From Apricaphanius iberus (taxonomy: Eukaryota; Chordata; Actinopteri; Cyprinodontiformes; Aphaniidae), in NCBI GenBank assembly GCA_028564705.1, contig JAPXFQ010000398.1, positions 1,426,001 through 1,490,000 on the forward strand: a stretch of 64,000 nt of DNA. Direction: 5' to 3'. The notes under the pieces are model-generated. The model was not told where the DNA came from, did no database searches, and worked only from the letters and a program-made list of their open reading frames with translations. Within the stretch, counting starts at the first letter, position 1. Every line of letters starts with the position of its first letter. Positions 15,101-23,940 of this stretch are shown here, one piece after another. Made by a program: the position numbers and the translations under genes.

Positions 15101-18100
15101 GCCGTAGAGGAAGGCTAACCTGCACAAAGTATTATCAAAATAAACACAAAGAATTGCATAATACAACATAACAAATTAAAAAGTACATCTTTGCGGGCAC
15201 TAAGAAAAAAAAAAACCCACTTATCTCTTACCATACTAGTATTGTTGTCCTCTGGTTCATAGAGCACCACTGTGGTGTTATTTGTAAAACCAATTTCCCC
15301 ATTGGCAATGTCAGGGGTGACATTCAACGTCAGATTAAGAGGTCCTCCAAACCTTGGGCTGTTCAAAGGAATTGATGGGGTGATATCAACCAGCTTCAGT
15401 GTATTCAGCTGGAAACAGGGGGGATTTCTCAGTTCACAGAAGCAGATAAGCTAGTTAAGGTACTGATAAGATGTCATTGTGTTGGGTTAATAATCAAAAA
15501 TATCTTTTGCTGCAATCAGTTTTTAAGAGTACGTTATTCACGTCAAACACATGTGGATATATTTGCTGTAACGTTTTAAAGCTTCATCTGTGACTAATTA
15601 GGGTTCTACAAAACATCAAGAAGAGTTTTCTAGCACCTGTTGCTCACTTTAAGGGTTAGCTGTTTGTTGAGACGGTTGGGCAAATCCCATAGAGCCATGC
15701 CAGACCTAAGTGCCAATGTCAAACTATTCACACATGCAAATGAGGCACTTAAAGTTTGGATGACTGCAATTTAGCCAAAACTGTTAACCCAATGAAAGGA
15801 ATGGCATTTTTTCTAGCTTGCCTGGCAAAATGATGGTAGTGAATTACAATTTTGTTCCCATTTTCTAATTACCTGAATAAGGAAATGTGCTCCATTTTGT
15901 AGAAAGGCGTCACTTCGGATAGGCAGTTTGATGTGGACCATCCGTTGATGTGAAAATACCACATTAACAGACCTGCTAACATTTAGAACTTGATCTCTGG
16001 CCAGAAGGGGATCTAGAGGGCCTGCAGGAATGTATAGCGCAGTGAGGATCATGGACACGTTACCCAGCATCCCACCATCTCTTACAAAATTTAGAGAGAG
16101 GAATCTTCCCTGGGGTTGGCTCTCGATGCTCTGTTCCTTGGCTGAGTCAAACCGGAAAAGTCCATAGACATCATCACTGTCCTGAATGTAAAACACCATC
16201 TTGGGGAAACATTAAGAAAGAACACAATTAATAAATTAGACTTTAAAATACATCTAACCAATCTAAGCCCTATTTGATCAAAAGAACTGGAAAAGGGACT
16301 GAAAAAAGCAGTTTTAATGATTATTCCCGGACTAAATTCAACTCTCGATGGCTATTGTTGTACTGTTCATGAATCTATGTTTGTAGCACCCCAACAACAT
16401 TTCAGTTTTCACTTTCTAAAGAGGGGCTCAGTTCCTATCTGTGTCATGTGACCTGCCTTTGCAATTTGTAGTTTATCAGAAGTTTATGGATCTATTTTTT
16501 TACAATATTTTATAATCAGTGGAAAATATTCTTAAATGGCAGCATTCAAACAGTTCTTACAATTGATGATTTTTGGACGTCTCCGTTTGTATTTTTGAGT
16601 ATTCATCTTTTGTAAGGAGCAAAGAGATCATTGTGATTTGAGACCTCCTTGCCGTCCCCCAATCTTGCTCTACCTACACAGATTTTCTCTTATATTCAAT
16701 CAGGATTTTGACAATAAATAGCAACAACTTTCATGAAAAATCAAACTTGAACACATTCTTGAATACAGACAAGTCTGGACGTGGACATTCCTCGAGGAAA
16801 TCATTGTTTTTCCTTTTTCTGTGTTACCAAAACTGTATCTTAATTATAAGAAGACAACAAATAACAGAGGGGGACTGGGACAGGAAACACATTACATAAG
16901 AATGAATGTTGTAAACCCGAGCCACAAGCTAACTTTGGAGAGGTATTCTCTTTAATTAACTCAGCTTAAAAATGTTAGTGTAGTTTCCATGAGTGTTGTT
17001 AAACTACAGCACATATATTATCCTGGTCCTGGAAGCATGTGTGGCACATTCTCATCCTCCGATCTGTTGCACACTATAGTGAGTATACATTTATCTTTGT
17101 GACTTACAGATCATCAGTTATCATTTAAGTTGTGTGTATATTCTTAGACACTTTGAATTGCGCAGAGGGTGAGCAGGCCTCTCGCTCCTGAAGATTAATT
17201 TCTGATGTGTGTTTTTATGTGACATGTGAAAATAAACTCAGCTTTGATCTATCCACTGCTTTCACACGTAGCCAAGAAGCTTGGACAAAGATGGAAACCA
17301 TAAAAGCCTGTCACCACTTCACCCATGCTTAAAAAAGAAAACACAGTTCTCCCCACATGCAGAACAGCCCTCCTGTTTCCACTTTGTTTTCATTTAGCCA
17401 GATAAAGGGAACACCCACAGAGCAAAGCAACACAGAAAGGGGTCAACTCCTGCTTAATGTGCCAAGTTTGCATCTGTAGCTCTCCGTAGTCACACACATG
17501 TGCATAACACATGGATGCCTCTCCCAACAAGTGCAGCCTCTTTTTTTTCCCCTCCCAAACACATAAGGCAGAAACAGAGCTCACCTCCATTGGTTCGTCG
17601 ATTTCCGCATTTCCAGTAACAGTGTTAGGCAGCAGTTTCAGAACAAAAGCCTCTGCTTCTTCGGGTTGATCATCAGCCACTATGTTAATCGAAATCACAG
17701 CCGTCACCTGACCGGCAGCAAATGTCACGGTTCCAAACTGGGGCGTCAAGTCATCCGACACTGGCGAGCGATCGCTGGAGTTCCTGCTGATAGACCAGTT
17801 TGCAGACACGTCTCCGTAGCTTCCTCCATTTCTAACAATAATGATTCCATCAAATCTGGAGAAGACATAATCTTAGATGTAAGTATGTCACACTAAGTGC
17901 AAATATCCCTTGAAAATGCAACAGCTTTAATTACTTTTGTGTGAGATCTTCATTGATGCTGATTTGCTGAATGAGAGCAGCACTGCTAATAGACAAGACA
18001 CCATAGGGCTTATCATTGGGCTCAATGGTCACAAGCACGGCATTGGGAGGTACTAGCACAGCGTCTCCTCTGATGGTTTCCTCCAGCAGAACAACATGGA

Positions 18101-21100
18101 AGGATTCGGCAATTTCTGGCACGTTATCATCGGTAATGTTGAACAAAAGGCTGGCTTTGAAGACCAGTGGAGGGAATGTGATGGTTCTGACAGGCTGTAG
18201 GTCCAGGAAATCCACACCTGGAGTTGCGCTGCCCACTCCTTCACCACTCACCAACATGTAGTTCACAGATACCTAAAAAAAAAAGTAGCATTTTTTATTC
18301 GACTTCATCTTAATCTCTTATCTAGAACAAAACAAAAGTTATCAACAGATTACTACACAGAGTACCATTGTATCTTAGGTCAAACCTTAATATTAGAAAA
18401 ATCCTAAATAAAATGTTAACAGGATAATGGCAAAAACAACCTCAGTGTCAACAGAGCCGATGAGTGGCCCATCCTCAGTCAGTCGGCCGCGGGTCACATT
18501 GAGGCCAATGATGGCTGCAGATTCTGATATAGCCATTAGAGAGAGGGAGAAGCGCAGGGGGCTGTCATTTCGCCGGATTCTCAGCAGGATACTGCTAGCG
18601 TTGGGCCTGAGAAGGGCTCCACCTGCCACACTTGTTAACCTCACTGTAAACACTTCATCATTCTCAGGGATCTAGTCAACAGAAAATGACATTCACAATG
18701 TACAATCAATAGATACAGTCTAAAACTCTTGAAACACCCCACAAACTTCAATGTTTTTTGTTGGGATTTTAAGTGTTAGACCAACAGGAAAAAGGGAAAT
18801 AAAGGGATCAATCTTTTTTTTTCTTTTTTATACAGATTAGCAAAAATTAAGTGTGGTATTAATTGAGCTCAGTAAGGTTGTATTAATTATTTAGCTGTTC
18901 TGTGAAGGCCTTGGAGGTTTGAGAACATGGGAGGTTAAAAGCAGGGTTAGGTTTTCAAAACAATATTCCAAGTTTTAAAGTATCATTGAGCACTGTTCAA
19001 TCCAATATCATATAGTTAAAGAAGTATGGCACCATGGAAAACCAAGAAAGACATAATTATCCACCTAAACTGGCAGAATGTGCAAGAATAACATTGATCA
19101 GAAAAACTGCACAAAGACTATCTTTCCCTACCTTATGTACTACTAATTTTGTCATTATAGCATGAGGAAAGTTCAAGACAATAAGAAAAAGATGAACATT
19201 TTGCTGCACAGACATTCCTACTATTTTGTCATAACAAAAGATATAAACAAACATTAATGATTTTGTTGCTGTTGTTGAACAACCTAGGACTCTGATTTAT
19301 ACCTGATCATCCTGAATGAGGATACTGAAGTGTGCAGTAGACTGTCCCACAGGGATTATGATGCTGCCTCTGTCTGGGGTAAGATCTTCAATAGCAGGAT
19401 TAGGACCATCAGAGATCTAGAAGGACATGAACATAAAGAGAGACAATGATTCATATTCGCATACTCATGAACTGCATAAGGATTCTTATTTTATTTCTGA
19501 AAATAATATTTTTTAAAAGCCCTTCACCGTGTTCCCACCTCAAAGCTCACAGTGACCGTGCCATAAGTTCCCTTTTCTCTAATTAAAGTGAAAGGCACAT
19601 TCCTTCCTCTGGACTCATCAACAACAATCTCTTCAGTCTGACAAGAAAGAAGAGGGGAAAAGAACCACAATCAATTGAGCAGAAAGACATTTTAGGCAAA
19701 TAAAAGATGAACAGAACAAAATAAAGCAACCAAATTGTTATACTCATACTGGTTCATTTAAGTACTGAAAATAAGTGATGCGGTTCTTACTGAGTTAAAG
19801 GCAATTATCCCAAAGGCATTGTCATTGGACAAGATGGTGATTGTTGCTTTGTTTGGTGTTCCCAGTGTCACACCATTAGAGGAACTCTGGAGAAACAGAC
19901 AATCAAATTGGTTCTTTAAAACATGGGCAAAAACACTGTATTTATGTTCATGCTCTTTAATCTCAGTCTCCCAAACGCTTCAACCAGTGAGAAAGGCCAG
20001 TGCATCTGTCTTATCTGCTGTCTTTGCTTAATTCCAGTTCACCCACTGAGTAGCCCTGGTGAGAAGGCACAAAGACAGGAAGTACTGGTTTCTGCCCAGC
20101 TGCTCAGTCAGGTTATCTCCCCGTGGGGTACCTCTTTAGGACTTGAGCTGTGCTCCATCAACTGGCACTAAACCCTAACGAAATGTAAGTTTCAAGATAC
20201 TTGAAATTACATTAGGATTTTTTAGGCCTGGAACCGGAAGTTTAAAAACAAGTATCAAAATATCCAATTGTTGAAAAAAAAAAAGCAGCCACTCTATTTG
20301 GAAGAGCTTACCATGATTTGATACTAGTAAACTCACACTACTTTTAAATAATCTCTCTTAAAAGTATTGTGTGTTCTACCATCATCTTAAGTCCAAATTT
20401 GCCCAAAGAACCAGGGAACATGTTTTCATTCTGGACAATGTTCCAGTATCTCTGTCCTGAATAAAATTTTAATTTAATAAAAAAGCTAAATTATTTTAGT
20501 AATTCAATTAAAAAAACGAGATGATAATTTTATTTCCTGGCAGGCCATTGTCCACATTGCCAAAAAGCCAATATCTTTTTTAAATACTGCGTTTAGGTGG
20601 CCTAACAACTTGCCTGACCTAAACCCCATAGAAAATTGTTTAAGTGGTGTCAAACAGAATATGAGACACCAGCCCCAACAATGCAGATGTGCTGAAGGCC
20701 AATATGGCTGCATCCGAATACCCCTACTACACCTACTACGTAGCAGGCGAAAATAAGTAAGCGAGCAATGTAGTAGATCCGAATCTTTAGTATGGATTGG
20801 CAAAGTAGGCATAAAGTTCCCGGATGTGTAGTACCACCACAGTAAAATACGCTGTATGCTACGCTATCCCACAATGCAGCGGAAGCCCCACAAATCATAG
20901 AAGAAGAGTGACGTCGGCTATGCCGAGGACAGGGCCAATGGTGACGTAAGGTAAACATCCCGGTAAAATTGTGGAGCAGTAAGTCCGATTTAATGCGTAC
21001 TACCCACTTGTTTGCTACACAGTATTTACTAGATCTCAACGGGCAAGAAGTAACTACTAGTAGTATGTAGTACATACTATAGAATTCTGATGCAGGGTAT

Positions 21101-22998
21101 GAAAGCAACCGGGGCTTCCATTATATGTGAGAACAGCCACAGGTGGATCGCCTCTATGCCTGGTCATACTGATGCAGTGATTAATGCAAAAGTAGCCCCA
21201 AACAAGTGTTGACAGCATACACTGTAAACAGAAATACGTTTCAGCAGAATATTTATAGACGAAAAAGTAATAATTTTACATGATTTTCAAAGTAAAACCG
21301 AAACATAGACTCTCAAATAAATTATTTAAGTATTTGTAAAATACTCTAATGAATAACATTTCATTTTTAGTTGAATATTTACAAAACTGATTTTACCTGT
21401 AAAATCTATTTGTCACAGTAAAATCCTCCACAAAACCACACAATGCAAAACAGATTTAGAAAACATGATTTAACCTGATAAACATCCCTTTTGTCAAACA
21501 AGAGTGTAATGGAGCTTTTTATCAGATGGTTATTCCTTGTTGAAGGTCAACTCAGAGACACATAATTAAACAGTTTCAAAAAGCAATTGACTGGGCCTGT
21601 AACTGTTTACACACATTTTTCTCAGAAAATATAAATATTCTCCACGGTAAAAAATAAGACAAAAAGGCACACATTTCCATCTTAGAAGCCAGCTTTGTTT
21701 ACCTTAATTGTATATCCAACTGCATTTCATCTGTCTGGCTCTTTAACTACCAAACTGTTTTGTGTCAACCAAAGTTAGAGAAACGTTCTCTGTTAAAACA
21801 GATTTAGCTGTCAGGCATGATGGATGAAACCCAATCAACCCTTTATTTCTCACTTTTGCTTGATCTATGACACCCATGGTGCCACACATTCATTCTCCTG
21901 ACAGCCCATCAGTAAGATGATAGGCAAGCATTTGGCTTCAGCTTTGTCCCTGCTGTAGTGTAAACAGAGTGGGCCTCATCTGGTGTGTGACTCTAGTAGA
22001 AGGCAAAATGTAAACTTGTGCTACTGATTTTTAACGAGATGTTATTGAATACTCCAATGAAAGAATTATGATTAAAAAAAGTTTCTGCTGCCAGCTGTTC
22101 AGACCTGTAGTTATACATATACATATTGATGAACAACTTTTACAATTAGTGAGATACAAAGACCTTTTAGGGTCTTTCACCAAGGGGGATGATAACAACT
22201 CATCAATCAAGCTTGACAGCCAAAGCCTGCATGAAACCATGGAGACTGCCTCTAGGAAAAGCCATCCCATACTGGGATGAGACTTTACAGCATATATTAC
22301 CTGAAAGAATTTTTTTTAATTAAAGCATGTGCAGCTTTCTTATACAAGCTCAGTTAAATTTAAAATATCAGTTAAGTATAAAAAAAATAAAATAAAAAAT
22401 AAAGATTTTTGGATGCAATCAATCGAAATATAAGCAATCTCAGTATAACAGTAACACAAAGTACAGTGCTGTATCTGCCAACACGGCCAGATTAAAAGCA
22501 AGATTAGAGTTTCAGTGAACTCCCAACATAAAAAAGAGATGGATAAGAAAAGGAAAATGTATTTTACAAAATTATAACTCTTGAATCTGCAAATAACATT
22601 CATGCAATAATAACAAGACAATGGACACTTCATATTTGTACACAAATAAACCTGCTGTCAAACAAAGGGTGTTTACCTGTAGTTTAAGGTTGAAGGTAAA
22701 TGTCTCATCTGCTTCAGGCAGGTCATCATCTTTTACAGCAATGAAAATGGTCTTACTGGACTCAGTGGACAAAAGGAAAGCTGCAGCATTAATGGCTTCA
22801 AAGTCCCCAGTGTCAACTCCCTCTAGCTGAACACGGATTTTCAAGAGAACAAAATATCACTATTTATCAAAATCAAATTTAAGGCTAGAAATTCAAAATA
22901 TATTAATCCTAAATTGTGAAGAACAGGTTTCGTATACAATGTGCTATGAAGGGTCAAAGATAGGGACAATCCAGCACACTGCAGATGTAGGAACTATG

Positions 22999-23058
<60 letters not shown>

Positions 23059-23940
23059 GTATAATATATATATATATATATATATATATTATACATTCAC
23101 TACATATCATATTAAAACAACGAATATATATTATAGATGACATTATAGTCATTGTGATGGTAAACATGTAAGGTTATTTTAGCAGTAGTAGAAATAATGG
23201 TTCCTCTTTTTTTTAATAAAAACAGTCAGATAGTTTCATATAGTTATAATTTTGTTTCAAAAAAATAAAACCTCAGTATTTCCACTCATGTAAAACTGTA
23301 CTTTTCCATGCACATTCCCGGTTGGTTCAATATGACAAATTACTATTAATATGACCAAAAGCCTACACAGTTAACATGCATGTTGCACAACTAAAGTAGG
23401 GATGATGGGAAATGCAACGATGCCCTCATCAAGCTGTGTTACATGGCTGCCTTACTTGTACAGATGCAGGGTAAGAGAAGCTGAAAATTAACTTTCTTGG
23501 TGTGGTGAAACTAACCCTAACCCCCAAAAGACATTTTCCCTGCAACTATAATTTCTTCACAATCATATTGTTTGCTTTACAAAACAATATATAATATCCT
23601 CCTTGACTAAACAGAAAAACACTTGGTCTTACTCTAGAGGATTTATAGGAAGGAGATGCAGTACATCTGAACAAAGACAGAATTCCTGTCTTACAATTTA
23701 AACAATTAAATCTGATAAAATTAAATCGAAACAAATGTGAAGAACTAGACCTACAAGAACTAAAGCTGTCACGTTGATCGGATCTCCCAATCTCTCCACA
23801 ACCAGCCGGACAACAGCTGTGCTGGTTTCGTTGACGATAAAGTCTGTCTGCCCCAAGAAACGTAGCGTGGCTGATTCACAAGAAGTGCCAGGGATGGACA
23901 GAGCCAGAATCAACCCAGCTAGCAGGAGGACAGTGAGCAT
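1..23940 (-). CDS. adgrv1: adgrv1 (VLGR1/GPR98) N-terminal region, 23 coding exons, 3' part outside the window
   Basis: Adhesion G-protein-coupled receptor V1, the giant receptor of stereocilia ankle links and photoreceptor periciliary links; in mammals it partners usherin and whirlin, and its loss causes Usher syndrome 2C (family knowledge). I assembled 23 exons by GT-AG boundaries. All phases agree, giving 5,010 nt or 1,670 residues with no internal stop. Order: signal peptide (about 1-22), roughly ten Calx-beta repeats with recurrent DDxxPE and NDDPxG motifs, a LamG/pentraxin-like domain (about 1310-1490), then further Calx-beta. The rest (more Calx-beta, EAR repeats, GPS, seven-helix domain) lies left of position 1. 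The match to human ADGRV1 from memory is colinear throughout. The ATG at 23,940 lies two bases inside its exon; the frame continued back into the probable leader reaches a stop without another ATG. Confidence 0.96.
254..1280. mobile_element. TTAA-flanked DNA transposon derivative (Kolobok- or piggyBac-type target site)
   Basis: TTAA stands on both sides (250-253 and 1281-1284). The termini are inverted: AGGGCCTATTTCATCC at the left, AGGGATTATATCATGC read inward from the right, about 12 of 16 matching. No transposase is recognisable in the 1,027-bp interior, so it is non-autonomous. The superfamily is inferred only from the TTAA duplication and AGGG ends. It fills most of adgrv1 intron 22. Confidence 0.6.
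1560..1739 (-). CDS. adgrv1: adgrv1 coding exon 22
   Basis: Sixty codons, first half of a Calx-beta repeat, starting [17 protein letters not shown]. Acceptor CCCAACAG, donor GTGCGT, phase 0 at both ends. Joined to exon 21 it reads [16 protein letters not shown], the same length as the human ADGRV1 segment, so no exon is missing between them. Confidence 0.95.
1740..2879. other. adgrv1 intron 21, part without a recognised element
   Basis: Two overlapping minus-strand ORFs (1822-2103 and 1875-2111) have protein-like composition but no family I recognise. The exons on either side join perfectly without them, so they are not adgrv1 coding sequence. The remainder is AT-rich with an A run at 2440-2453. 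Confidence 0.5.
2880..3640 (+). mobile_element. decayed Tc1/mariner transposase relic
   Basis: Broken plus-strand reading frames keep two transposase blocks. A GDGSIML-like block lies near 2930-2950 (usual form GGGSIMxWGCF). A QQD-like block lies near 3500, followed near 3590 by PRSQSN (usual form SPDLNPIE). Stops and frameshifts are frequent. The ends could not be placed. Confidence 0.55.
3958..4331 (-). CDS. adgrv1: adgrv1 coding exon 21 (end of LamG domain, start of next Calx-beta)
   Basis: Residues about 1448-1572. It carries the C-terminal LamG strands ([12 protein letters not shown], then [11 protein letters not shown]), then a Calx-beta half with the acidic run [11 protein letters not shown], ending [17 protein letters not shown]. 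Donor GTAAGT. The acceptor ends CTACTCCAG after a good pyrimidine tract. It enters in phase 1 and leaves in phase 0. Confidence 0.95.
4332..5868. other. adgrv1 intron 20, nothing recognised
   Basis: AT-rich intron with a short TTTA-repeat stretch near 4672-4688. I see no conserved coding frame, TIR pair or SINE-like promoter boxes. Confidence 0.5.
5869..6603 (-). CDS. adgrv1: adgrv1 coding exon 20 (largest exon; LamG/pentraxin-like domain)
   Basis: At 735 nt this is the largest coding exon here. It opens with the end of a Calx-beta repeat ([11 protein letters not shown]), then a conserved linker with [15 protein letters not shown] and [12 protein letters not shown] LamG/pentraxin-like fold follows: [44 protein letters not shown]. 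Donor GTAGGT; acceptor TTTTAG. Phase 1 in and out. Confidence 0.96.
6722..6945 (-). CDS. adgrv1: adgrv1 coding exon 19
   Basis: Calx-beta repeat: [16 protein letters not shown], then EEN with FGSITF, then [18 protein letters not shown]. Acceptor TTGTCCAG, donor GTGAAT. Enters with one base completing a codon from exon 18 and leaves in phase 1. The join gives [11 protein letters not shown], parallel to the human segment. Confidence 0.94.
7133..7259 (-). CDS. adgrv1: adgrv1 coding exon 18
   Basis: Short 127-nt linker exon between Calx-beta repeats, reading [19 protein letters not shown] then [19 protein letters not shown]. Acceptor GCACACAG, donor GTAAGA. It was too short to be obvious as an ORF. 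The frame is proven by the joins to exons 17 (NATG|G) and 19 (SFY|VLRARG). Confidence 0.92.
7915..9990 (+). mobile_element. decayed Tc1-like transposon, enlarged by later insertion
   Basis: The termini are inverted copies: ACAGTTCCTTGCAAAAA after a TA at 7913, and TTTTTGCAAGGCACCA before a TA at 9991. A degenerate plus-strand transposase is visible at about 8400-8900, including [18 protein letters not shown] near 8670-8720. At about 2.1 kb it exceeds the usual 1.6 kb. The stretch about 9300-9600, with GAGTACTTGCCAGTACAGAG-type sequence, looks like a separate inserted fragment. Confidence 0.65.
10097..10357 (-). CDS. adgrv1: adgrv1 coding exon 17
   Basis: Calx-beta repeat with [26 protein letters not shown], and the loop [21 protein letters not shown]. 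Donor GTGAGT, acceptor CACCTCAG. Its first codon is completed by the final G of exon 16, giving [11 protein letters not shown]. Confidence 0.95.
10475..10598 (-). CDS. adgrv1: adgrv1 coding exon 16
   Basis: Reads [18 protein letters not shown] then [10 protein letters not shown]: the end of one Calx-beta repeat plus the inter-repeat signature NDDP. Donor GTAAAA. The acceptor is short and pyrimidine-poor (ACATAAG), weaker than its neighbours, but protein continuity with exon 15 (VPDE|IPED) supports it. Confidence 0.9.
10721..10884 (-). CDS. adgrv1: adgrv1 coding exon 15
   Basis: First half of a Calx-beta repeat: [36 protein letters not shown]. Acceptor CTTTCAG, donor GTAAGT. Phase 1 in, phase 0 out. 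The entering alanine codon is split with exon 14. Confidence 0.94.
11093..11273 (-). CDS. adgrv1: adgrv1 coding exon 14
   Basis: Starts [11 protein letters not shown] after the IPE of exon 13, then [18 protein letters not shown], then [11 protein letters not shown]. It ends one Calx-beta repeat and begins the next. Donor GTAAGT, acceptor TTATACAG. Confidence 0.94.
11412..11597 (-). CDS. adgrv1: adgrv1 coding exon 13
   Basis: Sixty-two codons of a Calx-beta repeat: [46 protein letters not shown]. Acceptor AATAAAG, a weak pyrimidine tract; donor GTAAGA. Protein continuity with exon 12 (PWFIN|EGEAVEL) supports the boundary. Confidence 0.93.
11598..13213. other. adgrv1 intron 12, nothing firmly recognised
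   Basis: Unassigned 1.6-kb intron. The part at about 11,880-12,180 is less AT-rich than its surroundings and could be an old repeat, but I found no inverted ends or protein motif. Confidence 0.45.
13214..13340 (-). CDS. adgrv1: adgrv1 coding exon 12
   Basis: 127-nt linker exon between repeats: [39 protein letters not shown]. The acceptor is TTTTAG; a second AG three bases downstream could also serve, dropping one serine. Donor GTAAGT. The upstream AG restores the human-like spacing LDRxNVENQ. Confidence 0.91.
13341..14895. other. adgrv1 intron 11 with a C-rich run
   Basis: Contains a C/A-rich low-complexity tract at 13,962-13,989, a short CACACA run at 14,044-14,053 and otherwise unassigned AT-rich sequence. 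Confidence 0.5.
13962..13989 (+). repeat. poly-C rich low-complexity tract
   Basis: Runs of C interrupted by single A (CCCCACCCCACCCCCCACCCCC pattern in part). On the adgrv1 transcript this is a G-rich tract with several runs of four or more G inside intron 11. Confidence 0.8.
14896..15119 (-). CDS. adgrv1: adgrv1 coding exon 11
   Basis: Calx-beta repeat: [50 protein letters not shown]. Donor GTAGGT; using the GTAAAA four bases further on would bring in an in-frame TAG. The acceptor ends GTGCAG. Confidence 0.94.
15232..15408 (-). CDS. adgrv1: adgrv1 coding exon 10
   Basis: Fifty-nine codons: [46 protein letters not shown]. End of one Calx-beta repeat and start of the next. Donor GTAAGA, acceptor GTTTCCAG, phase 0 at both ends. 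Confidence 0.94.
15873..16199 (-). CDS. adgrv1: adgrv1 coding exon 9
   Basis: 109 codons starting [18 protein letters not shown], then a divergent Calx-beta-like unit with [14 protein letters not shown] and [18 protein letters not shown]. Acceptor CCCCAAG, donor GTAATT. It is phase 0 and closely parallels the human segment. Confidence 0.94.
16200..17584. other. adgrv1 intron 8, nothing recognised
   Basis: Unassigned intron sequence. I saw no inverted terminal repeats or transposase motifs. Confidence 0.45.
17585..17855 (-). CDS. adgrv1: adgrv1 coding exon 8
   Basis: Calx-beta repeat: [53 protein letters not shown]. The coding part begins well upstream of the first in-frame Met, at a CTTCTCCAG acceptor. 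Donor GTGAGC. The first codon is shared with exon 7 (AA|A). Confidence 0.94.
17935..18272 (-). CDS. adgrv1: adgrv1 coding exon 7
   Basis: About 113 residues: [70 protein letters not shown]. One full Calx-beta repeat. The acceptor has an eight-T run ending TTAG. The donor is AA|GTAATT, which depends on positions +3 to +6. Confidence 0.94.
18441..18671 (-). CDS. adgrv1: adgrv1 coding exon 6 (non-consensus 5' splice site)
   Basis: Seventy-seven codons: [31 protein letters not shown], then [10 protein letters not shown]. Acceptor TTGACTAG. The only donor that keeps the frame and matches the human join (VDTE|VSVNY) is GAG|GTTGTT, which lacks the purine-A-G at +3 to +5. Missed splicing here would read on into intron 6. 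Confidence 0.9.
18672..19302. other. adgrv1 intron 5, nothing recognised
   Basis: AT-rich. The segment at about 18,730-18,830 resembles Tc1 terminal sequence in composition, but the match is too short to call. Confidence 0.4.
19303..19416 (-). CDS. adgrv1: adgrv1 coding exon 5
   Basis: Thirty-eight codons of a Calx-beta repeat: [36 protein letters not shown]. It is a short exon defined by acceptor CCTTCTAG and donor GTATAA, phase 0 at both ends. It joins exon 4 (TVSFE) and exon 6 (IPEND). Confidence 0.91.
19539..19637 (-). CDS. adgrv1: adgrv1 coding exon 4
   Basis: Thirty-three codons: [20 protein letters not shown] then [13 protein letters not shown], the opening strands of Calx-beta 2. 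Acceptor CTTGTCAG; donor GTGGGA, moderate. Phase 0 at both ends. Confidence 0.91.
19791..19886 (-). CDS. adgrv1: adgrv1 coding exon 3
   Basis: Thirty-two codons: [20 protein letters not shown] then [12 protein letters not shown], closing Calx-beta 1 with the inter-repeat ND motif. Acceptor GTTTCTCCAG, donor GTAAGA. Phase 0 at both ends. Confidence 0.92.
20390..20703 (+). mobile_element. Tc1-like transposase remnant
   Basis: The plus-strand reading ends with [19 protein letters not shown], the conserved block near the third catalytic residue of Tc1 transposases. Upstream text is degenerate. It is interrupted at 20,704 by the next element. Confidence 0.55.
20706..21098. mobile_element. short MITE with AT-flanked inverted ends
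   Basis: Left end GGCTGCATCCGAATAC; right end read inward ACCCTGCATCAGAATTC; an AT dinucleotide stands on both sides (20,704-20,705 and 21,099-21,100). It has about 393 bp and no coding capacity. An AT target site suggests an ISL2EU-like origin, but that is inference from the dinucleotide alone. Confidence 0.45.
21101..22676. other. adgrv1 intron 2, 5' part, nothing firmly recognised
   Basis: AT-rich sequence with repeated TGTAAA/TTTACA-type words at 21,220-21,430 that hint at a decayed DNA-transposon end. No confident boundaries. Confidence 0.4.
22677..22826 (-). CDS. adgrv1: adgrv1 coding exon 2
   Basis: Fifty codons: [41 protein letters not shown]. Second half of Calx-beta 1 with the DDDLPE calcium-site loop. 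Acceptor CCGTGTTCAG, donor GTAAAC, phase 0. Confidence 0.94.
23003..23090 (+). repeat. (TA)n microsatellite, imperfect
   Basis: Two long TA runs separated by a short CTGTATAA interruption, in adgrv1 intron 1 of the coding series. Confidence 0.95.
23755..23940 (-). CDS. adgrv1: adgrv1 coding exon 1 (signal peptide and start of Calx-beta 1)
   Basis: Sixty-two codons from the ATG. A hydrophobic signal peptide ([18 protein letters not shown]) is followed by [20 protein letters not shown] and [15 protein letters not shown], very close to the mature N-terminus of human ADGRV1. The exon itself starts at 23,942 after a pyrimidine-rich acceptor (TTTTTGTAG), leaving GA before the ATG. The donor GTAGGT keeps frame with exon 2. 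A second GT four bases downstream (GTCTAG) would break the frame. Confidence 0.94.
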
